The notes beneath the pieces are model-generated. The model worked only from the letters and a program-made list of their open reading frames with translations. It did not search any database and was not told where the DNA came from. Positions 6,908-12,758 of a DNA stretch of 14,303 bases are shown piece after piece; position 1 is the first letter of the stretch; every line of letters begins with the position of its first letter. This DNA comes from Chloroflexota bacterium (GTDB lineage: Bacteria > Chloroflexota > Limnocylindria > Limnocylindrales > CSP1-4). The stretch spans positions 1 to 14,303 of the forward strand of contig JAJYEB010000008.1 of the NCBI GenBank assembly GCA_021790375.1. The letters run 5' to 3'. Made by a program: the position numbers and the translations under genes.

Positions 6908-7666
6908 ATGCCCCCGTCCGACGCGTCCCGCCTGCGCCCCTCGTCCGCCCCGCCTGGTGCCGCAGGCGGCCCTCCCGAGACCTCCGGGTCCGCCGGTACG
7001 TTTCCGATCACGCCGCGGACCGCGATCCGGCGGACCGATCGTGCCTCGTACGACCGGGCGCTGGTGCATGCCATCCTGGACGAGTCGCTCGTCTGCCACG
7101 TGGGCTTCGCCCTCGGAGGGGCCCCGTTCGTGATCCCGATGCTGCACGGGCGGATCGGCGACACGCTGTACCTGCACGGACTGCCGGCCAGCAGGATCGT
7201 GCAGCACCTGCGCGGCGGGCCCGACGTCGCCGTGGAGGCGACGCTGCTGGACGGCCTGGTGATGGCCCGCTCGTCGTTCCACCACTCGCTCAACTACCGC
7301 TCCGTCGTGGTGCTGGGCCGGGCCCGCCTGGTACGGGACCATCCCGAGAAGGTGGCCGGGCTCCGTGCGATCGTGGAGCACGTGGCGCCGGGCCGCTGGG
7401 ACGACGCACGGCGCCCCAGCGGGCCCGAGTTACGGCAGACCCACGTGGTCGCCGTGCCGATCGAGGAGGCGTCCGCCAAGGTCCGGGTCGGCCCGCCGAT
7501 CGACGACCCCGCCGACCTCGACCTGCCGGTGTGGGCGGGAGTGATCCCGGTCCGAACCATCCTCGGCGCCCCCGTCACCGACGGCGTGGAGGGTCGCCCC
7601 GCCGCTCTGCCTCCGTACCTGGCCGCACTGATCGGCACCGCCGGGCGCAACGGGCAGCCGGGGTGA
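6908..7666 (+). CDS. Pyridoxamine 5'-phosphate oxidase-fold flavin-binding protein (Pyridox_ox_2 type)
   Basis: This 252-aa cytosolic split-barrel protein is of the type annotated as pyridoxamine 5'-phosphate oxidase family or NimA-like flavin-nucleotide-binding protein. The conserved series is easy to follow: TDRASYDRALVHAILDESLVCHVGF (44-68), PFVIPMLHGRIGDTLYLHG (73-91), LLDGLVMARSSFHHSLNYRSVVVLGRAR (113-140), PGRWDDARRPSGPEL (161-175), and PIEEASAKVRVGPPIDD with LPVWAGVIPV (184-215). Proteins of this kind bind FMN or F420-like cofactors; the substrate is unknown. ATG 6908 is preferred because the ~35 residues before the conserved domain are already low-complexity; TTG 6872 and ATG 6887 are in-frame alternatives. 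Its TGA overlaps the GTG start of the membrane protein gene that follows, so the two are probably co-translated. Confidence 0.86.
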   Translation: MPPSDASRLRPSSAPPGAAGGPPETSGSAGTFPITPRTAIRRTDRASYDRALVHAILDESLVCHVGFALGGAPFVIPMLHGRIGDTLYLHGLPASRIVQHLRGGPDVAVEATLLDGLVMARSSFHHSLNYRSVVVLGRARLVRDHPEKVAGLRAIVEHVAPGRWDDARRPSGPELRQTHVVAVPIEEASAKVRVGPPIDDPADLDLPVWAGVIPVRTILGAPVTDGVEGRPAALPPYLAALIGTAGRNGQPG

Positions 7667-8775
7667 CCCGCGAGATCGACGAGCGCGACCTCGTCGCGCT
7701 GGGCGCCCCGGGCCCCGGCATGGTCGCCGCGCGCGTTGCGCCGGCTCCGCGGCCCTGGGGCCAGTGGCTCGTCAGCGCCCTCTTCCTGGGGTTCCTCGTC
7801 TACGTCGCCACCCGCCTCGGCGGCGGTTCAGGCGTCCGGCTCGACCTCGCGCGTGCGCAGTGGGGATGGATCCCCGTCGCGGTCGGCCTCCACGCGGTGT
7901 CCTTCGCCCTGTACGGCGGCCTCTACCAGCACGGCTTCCGCGCGGTCGGGGTGCGCGCCGGCGCACGGCGGCTCGTCGCGGTCCTCTTCGCCTCCATCTT
8001 CGTGAAGACCGTGGTGCCCCTGACGGGTGCGTCGGCGATGGCCGTCTTCATCGACGACGCGGCCTCGCACGGCCAGTCCGGGGCACGGGCGGCTGCCGGC
8101 ACCGTCGTGGTCAGCGGGATCGACCTCCTCGCCTCGCTGCCGTTCGTCGGCGCCGGCGTCTTCGCGCTCGCCGCGCGGCACCGGCTCGCGCCATACGACG
8201 TGGTGGGCGCCGCGTTCTTCGTCGCCTTCATCGGGCTGCTCGTGGCAGCACTGGCGCTGGCTGGACTGCGGCCCGGCCTGCTGGAGGCCGGGTTGCGGGT
8301 CGCCCGAGCGCTGGTCAACCGGGTCGGCGCGCTGGTCCGGCGCCCGGACCTGGTGCCGGAGGGGTGGGTCCGCCGGAGCGCCGGGCAGTTCGCGGAGGCG
8401 GCCCAGGCGGTGCCGCGCCATCCGCGCGAGGTCTCGATCGCGTTCGCGTTCAGCCTCGTGCTCCACGTCGCGAACGCGCTGGGCCTGTACGCGCTGTTCC
8501 TCGCGTTCGGGCACCGGCCCGACCCGGGCGTGGTCGTGGCCGGGCTCGGGGCCAGCATCGTGTTCTATGTGGTCTCGGTGGTGCCCGACGGGATCGGTGC
8601 CGTCGAGGGCGCCATGACGCTGGTGTTCGTCAGCCTGGGGATCGATCCCGCCACGGCCATCCTGGTCACGCTGGCGTACCGGATCCTCAACGTGTGGATA
8701 CCGGTCGCCCTGGGGTTCGTGGTCGCCCGCCAGCTGCGGCTGTTCGGCGGGCGCGGCGTCGCCATCGCGGGCTGA
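7663..8775 (+). CDS. Lysylphosphatidylglycerol synthase TM-region family membrane protein (flippase-like)
   Basis: This 370-aa integral membrane protein has about eight hydrophobic segments (roughly residues 35-51, 69-87, 105-128, 146-169, 178-200, 257-281, 288-305, 333-356). Family marks of the UPF0104/LPG_synthase_TM domain are the central ASIFVKTVVPLTGASAMAVFI (110-130) and the C-terminal VSVVPDGIGAVEGAMTLVFVSLGID (304-328) followed by AYRILNVWIPVALGF. Related domains occur in MprF (lipid flipping) and in AglD-like proteins, but this one has no aminoacyl-transferase domain, so lipid or lipid-linked-sugar translocation is the best guess. The GTG start at 7663 shares bases with the upstream stop (GTGA), indicating translational coupling to the PPOX-fold gene. 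It ends 16 bases before the end of ctaG on the other strand. Confidence 0.85.
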   Translation: MTREIDERDLVALGAPGPGMVAARVAPAPRPWGQWLVSALFLGFLVYVATRLGGGSGVRLDLARAQWGWIPVAVGLHAVSFALYGGLYQHGFRAVGVRAGARRLVAVLFASIFVKTVVPLTGASAMAVFIDDAASHGQSGARAAAGTVVVSGIDLLASLPFVGAGVFALAARHRLAPYDVVGAAFFVAFIGLLVAALALAGLRPGLLEAGLRVARALVNRVGALVRRPDLVPEGWVRRSAGQFAEAAQAVPRHPREVSIAFAFSLVLHVANALGLYALFLAFGHRPDPGVVVAGLGASIVFYVVSVVPDGIGAVEGAMTLVFVSLGIDPATAILVTLAYRILNVWIPVALGFVVARQLRLFGGRGVAIAG

Positions 8776-8791
8776 CCCGGCGCCCGCGGCC

Positions 8792-9817
8792 CTACCGGTC
8801 GATCAGGGCCGTGCCGGACTCGCCCGAGCCGGCCATCGCACGTTCGGCCGCGTACGCCTCCCGGTCGAGCCGCGCATCCACCCTCCGGGCGCTCTCCTCC
8901 TCGGCCCGCATCCAGTCGTAGAAGATCACCAGGCCCATGGCGAGGAAGCCCAGCCCGCCCGCCCCCCACATGATCGCTCCCGCCAGCTGCTGATCGGCCA
9001 GCGCGCTGATCCAGGGCAGGTTGAGCGCGGCGTAGTGCGCGTACAGGGGCGCCGGTGCGTTCATGATGGCGACCCCCAGGAAGGCGCCCTGGGTCATCTG
9101 GAGCAGCATCATGACCAGCTTCACGGGGGGCGACAGCCGCCATGGGCTGGGATCGCGGCCCACCATCGGCCACCAGAACAGGAGCGCGGCCGTGAGGAAG
9201 CCGAGGTGCTCCAGGTTGTGCAGCGTGTCGTTCTCGAGCGTCAGCTCGTAGATGGTCGAGAAGTGGGTCACCCACAGGATGCCGGCAAACAGCCCGAAGG
9301 CCACGACCGGGTGGCTGACGAGGCGGAGCGGGCGGCTGTGCAGGATCGGGAGCAGCCAGCGCGACCGGACTTCGGAGGAGGCGACGCGCAGGAGCAGGGT
9401 GATCGGGGCCCCCATCACCAGCAACGGCGCGGCCACCATCATCAGCAGCAGGTGCTGGGTCATGTGGTCGGCGAAGAGCGTCGCCTCGTAGTAGTCGATC
9501 GGGCCCTGGACCGCCACCTCGATCACCGCCAGGCCGGCCAGGAACGACGCAATCCTTGCCGCCGGGACGGGGTTGCCGGGATGCCGCCGCGCGACCAGCC
9601 GGACGCCGTAGAGGTAGGCGAGTGCCGCCAGGATCGCCGGTCCCTGGATCGACAGGTCGAACGACCAGTGGTCGACGGCGTCCAGGAGCGTCGGCTGCGC
9701 GGTGGGTACCTGGTCCGCCAGTGCGTGCGCCGGGAGGGCGAGCAGCGCAACCGCGGTGAAGATGCCGGACAGGAGCGGCGCGGCGACGGGTCGAGCCGGG
9801 TTGACGGATGGACGCAC
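8792..9817 (-). CDS. ctaG: caa3-type cytochrome c oxidase assembly factor CtaG
   Basis: This 341-aa protein has an N-terminal signal-like segment (LLSGIFTAVALLALPAHALA, ~15-34) and about seven further membrane helices, matching the caa3_CtaG family that helps mature copper-containing terminal oxidases in the cytoplasmic membrane. Signature features are FADHMTQHLLLMMVAAPLLVMGAP (115-138; His118, His122), WVTHFS (His185), LHNLEHLGFLTAALLFWWPMVG (His200, His204) and a later His261, which are likely metal-handling residues. The GTG at 9817 is chosen from the signal sequence and a GAGG about nine bases upstream. The longer frame to 10921 is antisense to the dipeptidase-like gene and was discarded. 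No oxidase subunit genes are in the window. The tail after the last helix (from ~302) is charged. Confidence 0.85.
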   Translation of the reverse strand: MRPSVNPARPVAAPLLSGIFTAVALLALPAHALADQVPTAQPTLLDAVDHWSFDLSIQGPAILAALAYLYGVRLVARRHPGNPVPAARIASFLAGLAVIEVAVQGPIDYYEATLFADHMTQHLLLMMVAAPLLVMGAPITLLLRVASSEVRSRWLLPILHSRPLRLVSHPVVAFGLFAGILWVTHFSTIYELTLENDTLHNLEHLGFLTAALLFWWPMVGRDPSPWRLSPPVKLVMMLLQMTQGAFLGVAIMNAPAPLYAHYAALNLPWISALADQQLAGAIMWGAGGLGFLAMGLVIFYDWMRAEEESARRVDARLDREAYAAERAMAGSGESGTALIDR

Positions 9818-9868
9818 GGATGGCTGCCTCGGCGCGGCGGAGCACGGGACGCTCCGAACGGGAAACGG

Positions 9869-9877
9869 ATGGTAGCA
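9869..9877 (-). promoter_or_regulatory. Extended -10 element for ctaG
   Basis: On the minus strand this reads TGCTACCAT, a TGN-extended -10 with the TA...T core. The predicted start lies near 9862, giving a ~45-base leader before the GTG at 9817. No -35 was identified. Confidence 0.4.
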
Positions 9878-9982
9878 CCGGGCCCCGGGAGACCGGCCCG
9901 GGCGGGCCTGTCGTGCATCGCCGGAAGGGTGCGAGCCGCCGGTGCCGTGCGAGGGAGTCGTGGGCCCCGGGGTTCGCAGCCG

Positions 9983-9988
9983 TAGCAT
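9983..9988 (+). promoter_or_regulatory. -10 element placed for a leaderless M19-like transcript
   Basis: TAGCAT ends six bases before the GTG at 9995, so a start site at the usual +7 would coincide with the start codon. No ribosome-binding sequence intervenes. No clear -35 is present at 16-18 bases. Confidence 0.42.
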
Positions 9989-9994
9989 CGCCGG

Positions 9995-11089
9995 GTGATC
10001 GATCGCGTCGTCGACCGCCTGCTGCATTCGGTGAGCGAACCCGGTCCATACCCTCCGGCCGCCCGGTCGATCCGGTCGCCGGGAGAGGTTCCCGTGGTGG
10101 ACCTCCTGGTGGGCACCGTCCTGTTCAGGCGCACCCTGCTGCAGCCACTCCGCCACGGGCACGTGGATCTGCCGCGCCTGCGGGCCGGCGGCGTGCGGCT
10201 GGTGGGCATGTCGATCGCCACGCGGTTCCCGGATCTGCGGGGCACCCTGTCGGCGTTCCAGTTCCTGGGTCTCGGGGTCCCGCTCCGGGCCCTGCGATCC
10301 GACATCGACATCGTCCGCTTCCTGGTCGGGCGTATCGACGGATGGGCGGCCGACTCGGGCGGCGGCTTCGTGGTCGTCCGAACGGGACGGGACCTGGAGG
10401 TCGTCCTCGCCCCGGGCGGACCGGTCGGTGCCTTCGTGGGCGTCCAGGGAGCCCAGGCGCTGGAGGGGAAGCCCTCCAACGTCGCGCGCCTGCACGGGAT
10501 GGGGGTCCGCATGCTGTCGCTGGCCCACGTGATGGACAACCCGATGGCCGGGTCGGGCACCGGGCGGCGGGCGGCTGGACTGACCCCGCTCGGTCACCGG
10601 ACGCTGGTCGAGATGGAGCGGGTGGGCGTGCTCGCCGATCTGGCGCACGCGTCGTCCCTCACGCTCCGCGACGCCGTCGCGGCTGCGACGCGACCCCCGG
10701 TCCTCAGCCACACCGGCTTCGTGGAACGGGCCGGGACCCGGAGCCGATGGCGGCGCTACTCGGCTGCCACCCGGAACGTCCGGGTCGGCGACGCCCGGCT
10801 GGTGGCGGAGGCGGGCGGGGTGGTCGGGGTCACCTATGCCACCCAGCTGCTGGGCGGCGACTCGCTCGGCACCCTCGTGGACACGATCCGGTTCGCGATC
10901 GAGGAGCTGGGAGCCCTGCACGTGGGCCTCGGCTCGGACCTGGACGGGGCACTCCGGGCAGTGATCGACGCGGCAGGCGCACCCCGGATCGCCGATGGGC
11001 TCCTAGCTGCCGGGATCGGCGACGAGGACGTCGTGGCGGTCATGGGCGGCAACGCGCTGCGCCTCCTGCGGGCGACACTTCCGCCGTGA
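9995..11089 (+). CDS. Membrane dipeptidase (peptidase M19) homologue with degenerate metal site
   Basis: This 364-aa TIM-barrel protein of the M19/renal dipeptidase family normally hydrolyses dipeptides with a two-zinc centre. Clear family blocks are GVRMLSLAHVMDNPMAGSG (170-188), AGLTPLGHRTLVEMERVGVLADLAHAS (194-220), LSHTGF (237-242), GGVVGVTYATQLL (274-286), HVGLGSDLDGA (309-319) and VMGGNALRLL (349-358). His218, His239 and Asp315, family metal or active-site positions, are retained. The N-terminal DGHND-type ligand motif reads VVDLLVG (35-40) instead, and the bridging glutamate of the IEG motif is Gln151 (GVQGAQ), so three usual ligands are missing. It is therefore a noncanonical, perhaps non-peptidase, member. 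No signal peptide is seen, so the protein is probably cytosolic. The GTG start follows a -10 element closely. It is divergent to ctaG. Confidence 0.84.
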   Translation: MIDRVVDRLLHSVSEPGPYPPAARSIRSPGEVPVVDLLVGTVLFRRTLLQPLRHGHVDLPRLRAGGVRLVGMSIATRFPDLRGTLSAFQFLGLGVPLRALRSDIDIVRFLVGRIDGWAADSGGGFVVVRTGRDLEVVLAPGGPVGAFVGVQGAQALEGKPSNVARLHGMGVRMLSLAHVMDNPMAGSGTGRRAAGLTPLGHRTLVEMERVGVLADLAHASSLTLRDAVAAATRPPVLSHTGFVERAGTRSRWRRYSAATRNVRVGDARLVAEAGGVVGVTYATQLLGGDSLGTLVDTIRFAIEELGALHVGLGSDLDGALRAVIDAAGAPRIADGLLAAGIGDEDVVAVMGGNALRLLRATLPP

Positions 11090-11093
11090 GCGG

Positions 11094-11105
11094 GCCCCGC
11101 GGGGC
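11094..11105. repeat. GC palindrome after the M19-like gene
   Basis: GCCCCGCGGGGC is a perfect 12-base palindrome starting five bases after the dipeptidase-like stop. It could act in termination, but the two-base loop is too small to form without opening pairs and no T-run follows. Confidence 0.3.
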
Positions 11106-11201
11106 ACGGGACCGGGCCCGGCGCGTCCCCGCACGCTGCACGTCGGAGCAGGCCGGACGCGACCGCACACGGCCGATTGGCGGGAAGCGCGGGGGTGGCG
11201 A

Positions 11202-11207
11202 TAGAAT
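11202..11207 (+). promoter_or_regulatory. -10 element for the tRNA gene
   Basis: TAGAAT matches five of six -10 consensus bases. A TTGGCG at 11177-11182 could be the -35, though the spacer is long at 19. Initiation near 11214 gives a ~59-base 5' leader that contains a perfect hairpin (11214-11231). Confidence 0.5.
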
Positions 11208-11213
11208 CGCGCG

Positions 11214-11231
11214 GTCCACCCGGTGGTGGAC
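11214..11231 (+). repeat. Inverted repeat in the tRNA leader
   Basis: GTCCACC (11214-11220) and GGTGGAC (11225-11231) pair perfectly around a four-base CGGT loop, about 40 bases before the mature tRNA. In the precursor it would form a stable hairpin at the very 5' end; as DNA it could be an operator. Function unknown. Confidence 0.4.
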
Positions 11232-11272
11232 GCACGGCGCCGTTCGCTGGACGCGCCCGTGCGTGTGACCGT

Positions 11273-11347
11273 GGCGGAGTAGCTCAGTGGTAGAGCAGGG
11301 GACTCATAAGCCCTTGGTCGGTGGTTCGAATCCGCCCTCCGCTACCA
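11273..11347 (+). tRNA. tRNA with anticodon CAU, most likely elongator tRNA-Met
   Basis: The cloverleaf folds fully. Acceptor GGCGGAG/CTCCGCT (G1-U72 wobble), T8 A9, D stem GCTC/GAGC, anticodon loop CTCATAA with CAT at 11306-11308, T arm GGTGG-TTCGAAT-CCGCC, discriminator A, and CCA encoded in the DNA. A conventional acceptor end without the C1-A72 mismatch and the lack of three GC pairs in the anticodon stem argue against initiator tRNA. tRNA-Ile2 (lysidine-modified CAU) cannot be excluded by eye. The last stem pair, A31 with G39, is a mismatch. The tRNA 3' end abuts an integrase gene and is the probable integration site. Confidence 0.93.
11323..11347 (+). other. Probable attachment site core (tRNA 3' half)
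   Basis: Tyrosine recombinases of genomic elements commonly recombine within the T arm and acceptor 3' end of tRNA genes and leave the tRNA intact. An integrase gene starts 157 bases downstream on the same strand, so attL is expected here. The exact core cannot be fixed because no second copy occurs in the window. Confidence 0.5.
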
Positions 11348-11365
11348 ATCCCACGCACGTTGGCG

Positions 11366-11375
11366 TTTCGCGAAA
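11366..11375. repeat. Palindrome near the putative att site
   Basis: TTTCGCGAAA is a perfect 10-base palindrome 18 bases beyond the tRNA. It may be a binding site for an integrase, excisionase or repressor; no direct evidence. Confidence 0.35.
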
Positions 11376-11393
11376 GCGTAGTCTGGCCCGGCC

Positions 11394-11413
11394 TGGTAGC
11401 AATCTGGTGGCAA
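11394..11413 (+). repeat. Tandem TGGTRGCAA repeats, possible integrase arm sites
   Basis: TGGTAGCAA (11394-11402) and TGGTGGCAA (11405-11413) are direct repeats 11 bases apart, one helical turn. TGGTAGC is also the exact reverse complement of the tRNA end GCTACCA (11341-11347). Position beside att and before the integrase gene suits arm-type recombinase sites. Confidence 0.4.
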
Positions 11414-11419
11414 CAGGCG

Positions 11420-11425
11420 TACACT
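11420..11425 (+). promoter_or_regulatory. Possible -10 element for the integrase gene
   Basis: TACACT, the same hexamer as proposed for mrfA. It would start transcription near 11432 with a ~72-base leader carrying the hairpin at 11437-11480. No matching -35 was seen. Confidence 0.35.
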
Positions 11426-11436
11426 CCCGGACATAG

Positions 11437-11480
11437 CGCGACGGCCCCCGGTGTTCGGACCGGAGGCCGTCCAGGTCGCG
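11437..11480 (+). repeat. Alternative hairpins in the integrase leader
   Basis: GACGGCC (11440-11446) pairs perfectly with GGCCGTC (11465-11471), with CGGT/ACCG inside and a GTTCGG loop. Alternatively CGCGAC (11437-11442) pairs with GTCGCG (11475-11480). The two stems share GAC, so outer and inner pairings compete. They end nine bases before the ribosome site at 11489. Confidence 0.42.
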
Positions 11481-11488
11481 TCCTGTAT

Positions 11489-11495
11489 GGGAGGA
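11489..11495 (+). promoter_or_regulatory. Strong ribosome-binding site of the integrase gene
   Basis: GGGAGGA with eight bases to the ATG at 11504. It decides the start against the much longer open frame that runs back through the tRNA. Confidence 0.8.
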
Positions 11496-11503
11496 CCGCC
11501 ACC

Positions 11504-12730
11504 ATGACGAAGTCTACCGCGACTCCCGCAAGCATCCGACTGGCACCGCCCAAGGTCCGCCGACGCTCCGCCGGGGAGGGGTCCGTCTACCGAGACGGTA
11601 GCGGCTGGCGCGGCGCGATCACTTGGACGGACCCCGACGGCACTCGCCATCGGCGCGTCGTGCGGGCCGCGACGTCTGACGCCGCCCGCGACAAGCTCGA
11701 CGATCTTCGTCGCGAGCTGAGGCTCGGGACCATCGAGCCGCCCGGCCGCAAGCTGACCGTGGGCGCCTACCTCGCCACCTGGATTGAGCGCGATCGGAAT
11801 CGCGTCCGGCCCTCGACGTGGCACTCCAGCGAGATGCACGTCCGGTGCTACCTCACGCCGGAGCTCGGCCGGCTGCCGTTGGCCCGGTTGACATCGGCCG
11901 ATGTGGAGCGGGCGCTGGGAACCTTCTTGGCCCATGGTCGACCGGCCGGAGCGGGAAGGCCGCGCCCGGTCTCACCCGCGACCGCACTGCACGTTCGGGC
12001 GACGCTTCGCCGGGCGCTCTCCGACGCGCAGCGGGACGGGCTCGTCGGCCGCAACGCCGCTGGAGATGCGCGACCGCCCTATTCACCGCATCGGCCAGTC
12101 TCATACCTCGGTGCCGATGACGTTCGCCGCCTGCTCGAAGCGACCGCGGACGATGAGCGCGGACCGCTGTACGCGCTCGCAGCCACGACTGGCCTGCGGC
12201 TCGGCGAGCTGCTCGGGCTCTCGTGGCAGGACGTAAACCTAATCGCCGGGACGCTCACCGTGCGTCAGTCGCTCGCTCTCGCGCGCGGGGGCGGATACAC
12301 GCTGGCGGAGCCGAAGTCGGCCCGGTCGCGGCGCACGATCCCCCTTCCGGAGCGGGCGCGCGCCGCGCTCAGACGTCAGCGGGAACGGCAGGATGCGGCC
12401 CGGGCGGCCAGGGGGACCGCATGGCAGGACCTCGACGGGCTCGTGTTCACCGATACCGTAGGCAGGCGGCTCCTCCCCGAGACGATCTCTCACGCCTTCG
12501 CGCGGGCGCGCGTCGCCGCGGGTATCCCGCGGGTGCGGTTCCACGACCTCCGGCACTCGGCCGCGACACTCATGCTCGCCGAAGGCGTGCCGCTGGCGGT
12601 CATCAGTGAATGGCTCGGCCACGCAGGGATCGCGATTACCGCCGCGCACTACGCGGCCGTCGTGCCGGCGCTCCGCCGCGACGCCGCCGCCGCGATGGAT
12701 CGGGCCCTCGCAACGGGCGATGCGCGATGA
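11504..12730 (+). CDS. int: Tyrosine recombinase / site-specific integrase
   Basis: This 408-aa phage/ICE-type integrase is complete. Residues ~23-75 form the N-terminal arm-binding domain (GEGSVYRDGSGWRGAITWTDPDGTRHRR and a helix), ~84-195 the SAM-like core-binding domain, and ~200-400 the catalytic domain. All expected catalytic residues are present: Arg232 (TTGLRLGELLGL), Lys271 (EPKSARSRRTIPL), His347 and Arg350 (HDLRHSAATLML), His373 (EWLGHAGI) and Tyr383 (HYAAVV). Such enzymes integrate and excise mobile elements at short identical cores, often at tRNA genes. The tRNA immediately upstream and an excisionase-like gene downstream fit an integrative element. The ATG has a strong ribosome site. 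The gene appears intact, so the element may be mobile. It is followed within 0-28 bases by the next element gene, probably in one transcript. Confidence 0.95.
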   Translation: MTKSTATPASIRLAPPKVRRRSAGEGSVYRDGSGWRGAITWTDPDGTRHRRVVRAATSDAARDKLDDLRRELRLGTIEPPGRKLTVGAYLATWIERDRNRVRPSTWHSSEMHVRCYLTPELGRLPLARLTSADVERALGTFLAHGRPAGAGRPRPVSPATALHVRATLRRALSDAQRDGLVGRNAAGDARPPYSPHRPVSYLGADDVRRLLEATADDERGPLYALAATTGLRLGELLGLSWQDVNLIAGTLTVRQSLALARGGGYTLAEPKSARSRRTIPLPERARAALRRQRERQDAARAARGTAWQDLDGLVFTDTVGRRLLPETISHAFARARVAAGIPRVRFHDLRHSAATLMLAEGVPLAVISEWLGHAGIAITAAHYAAVVPALRRDAAAAMDRALATGDAR

Positions 12731-12743
12731 ACGGGCCATGACT

Positions 12744-12750
12744 GGGAGGG
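12744..12750 (+). promoter_or_regulatory. Ribosome-binding site that selects a GTG start
   Basis: GGGAGGG eight bases before GTG 12759. The in-frame ATGs at 12720 and 12738 lack a comparable sequence, so the downstream GTG is the favoured start. Confidence 0.65.
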
Positions 12751-12758
12751 AAGCGCAG

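Noticed and set aside
9818..10921. Minus-strand extension of ctaG across the M19-like gene
   Set aside because: The extension is antisense to a gene with clear M19 blocks; the signal peptide and ribosome site place the start at 9817.
11208..11272. T-box-like element near the tRNA
   Set aside because: There is a hairpin but no T-box TGGNACCGCG sequence or specifier loop, and the downstream gene is a tRNA rather than a synthetase.
11321..11503. Integrase start inside the tRNA
   Set aside because: That frame would read through the tRNA 3' end. GGGAGGA before ATG 11504 and the domain boundary support the later start.
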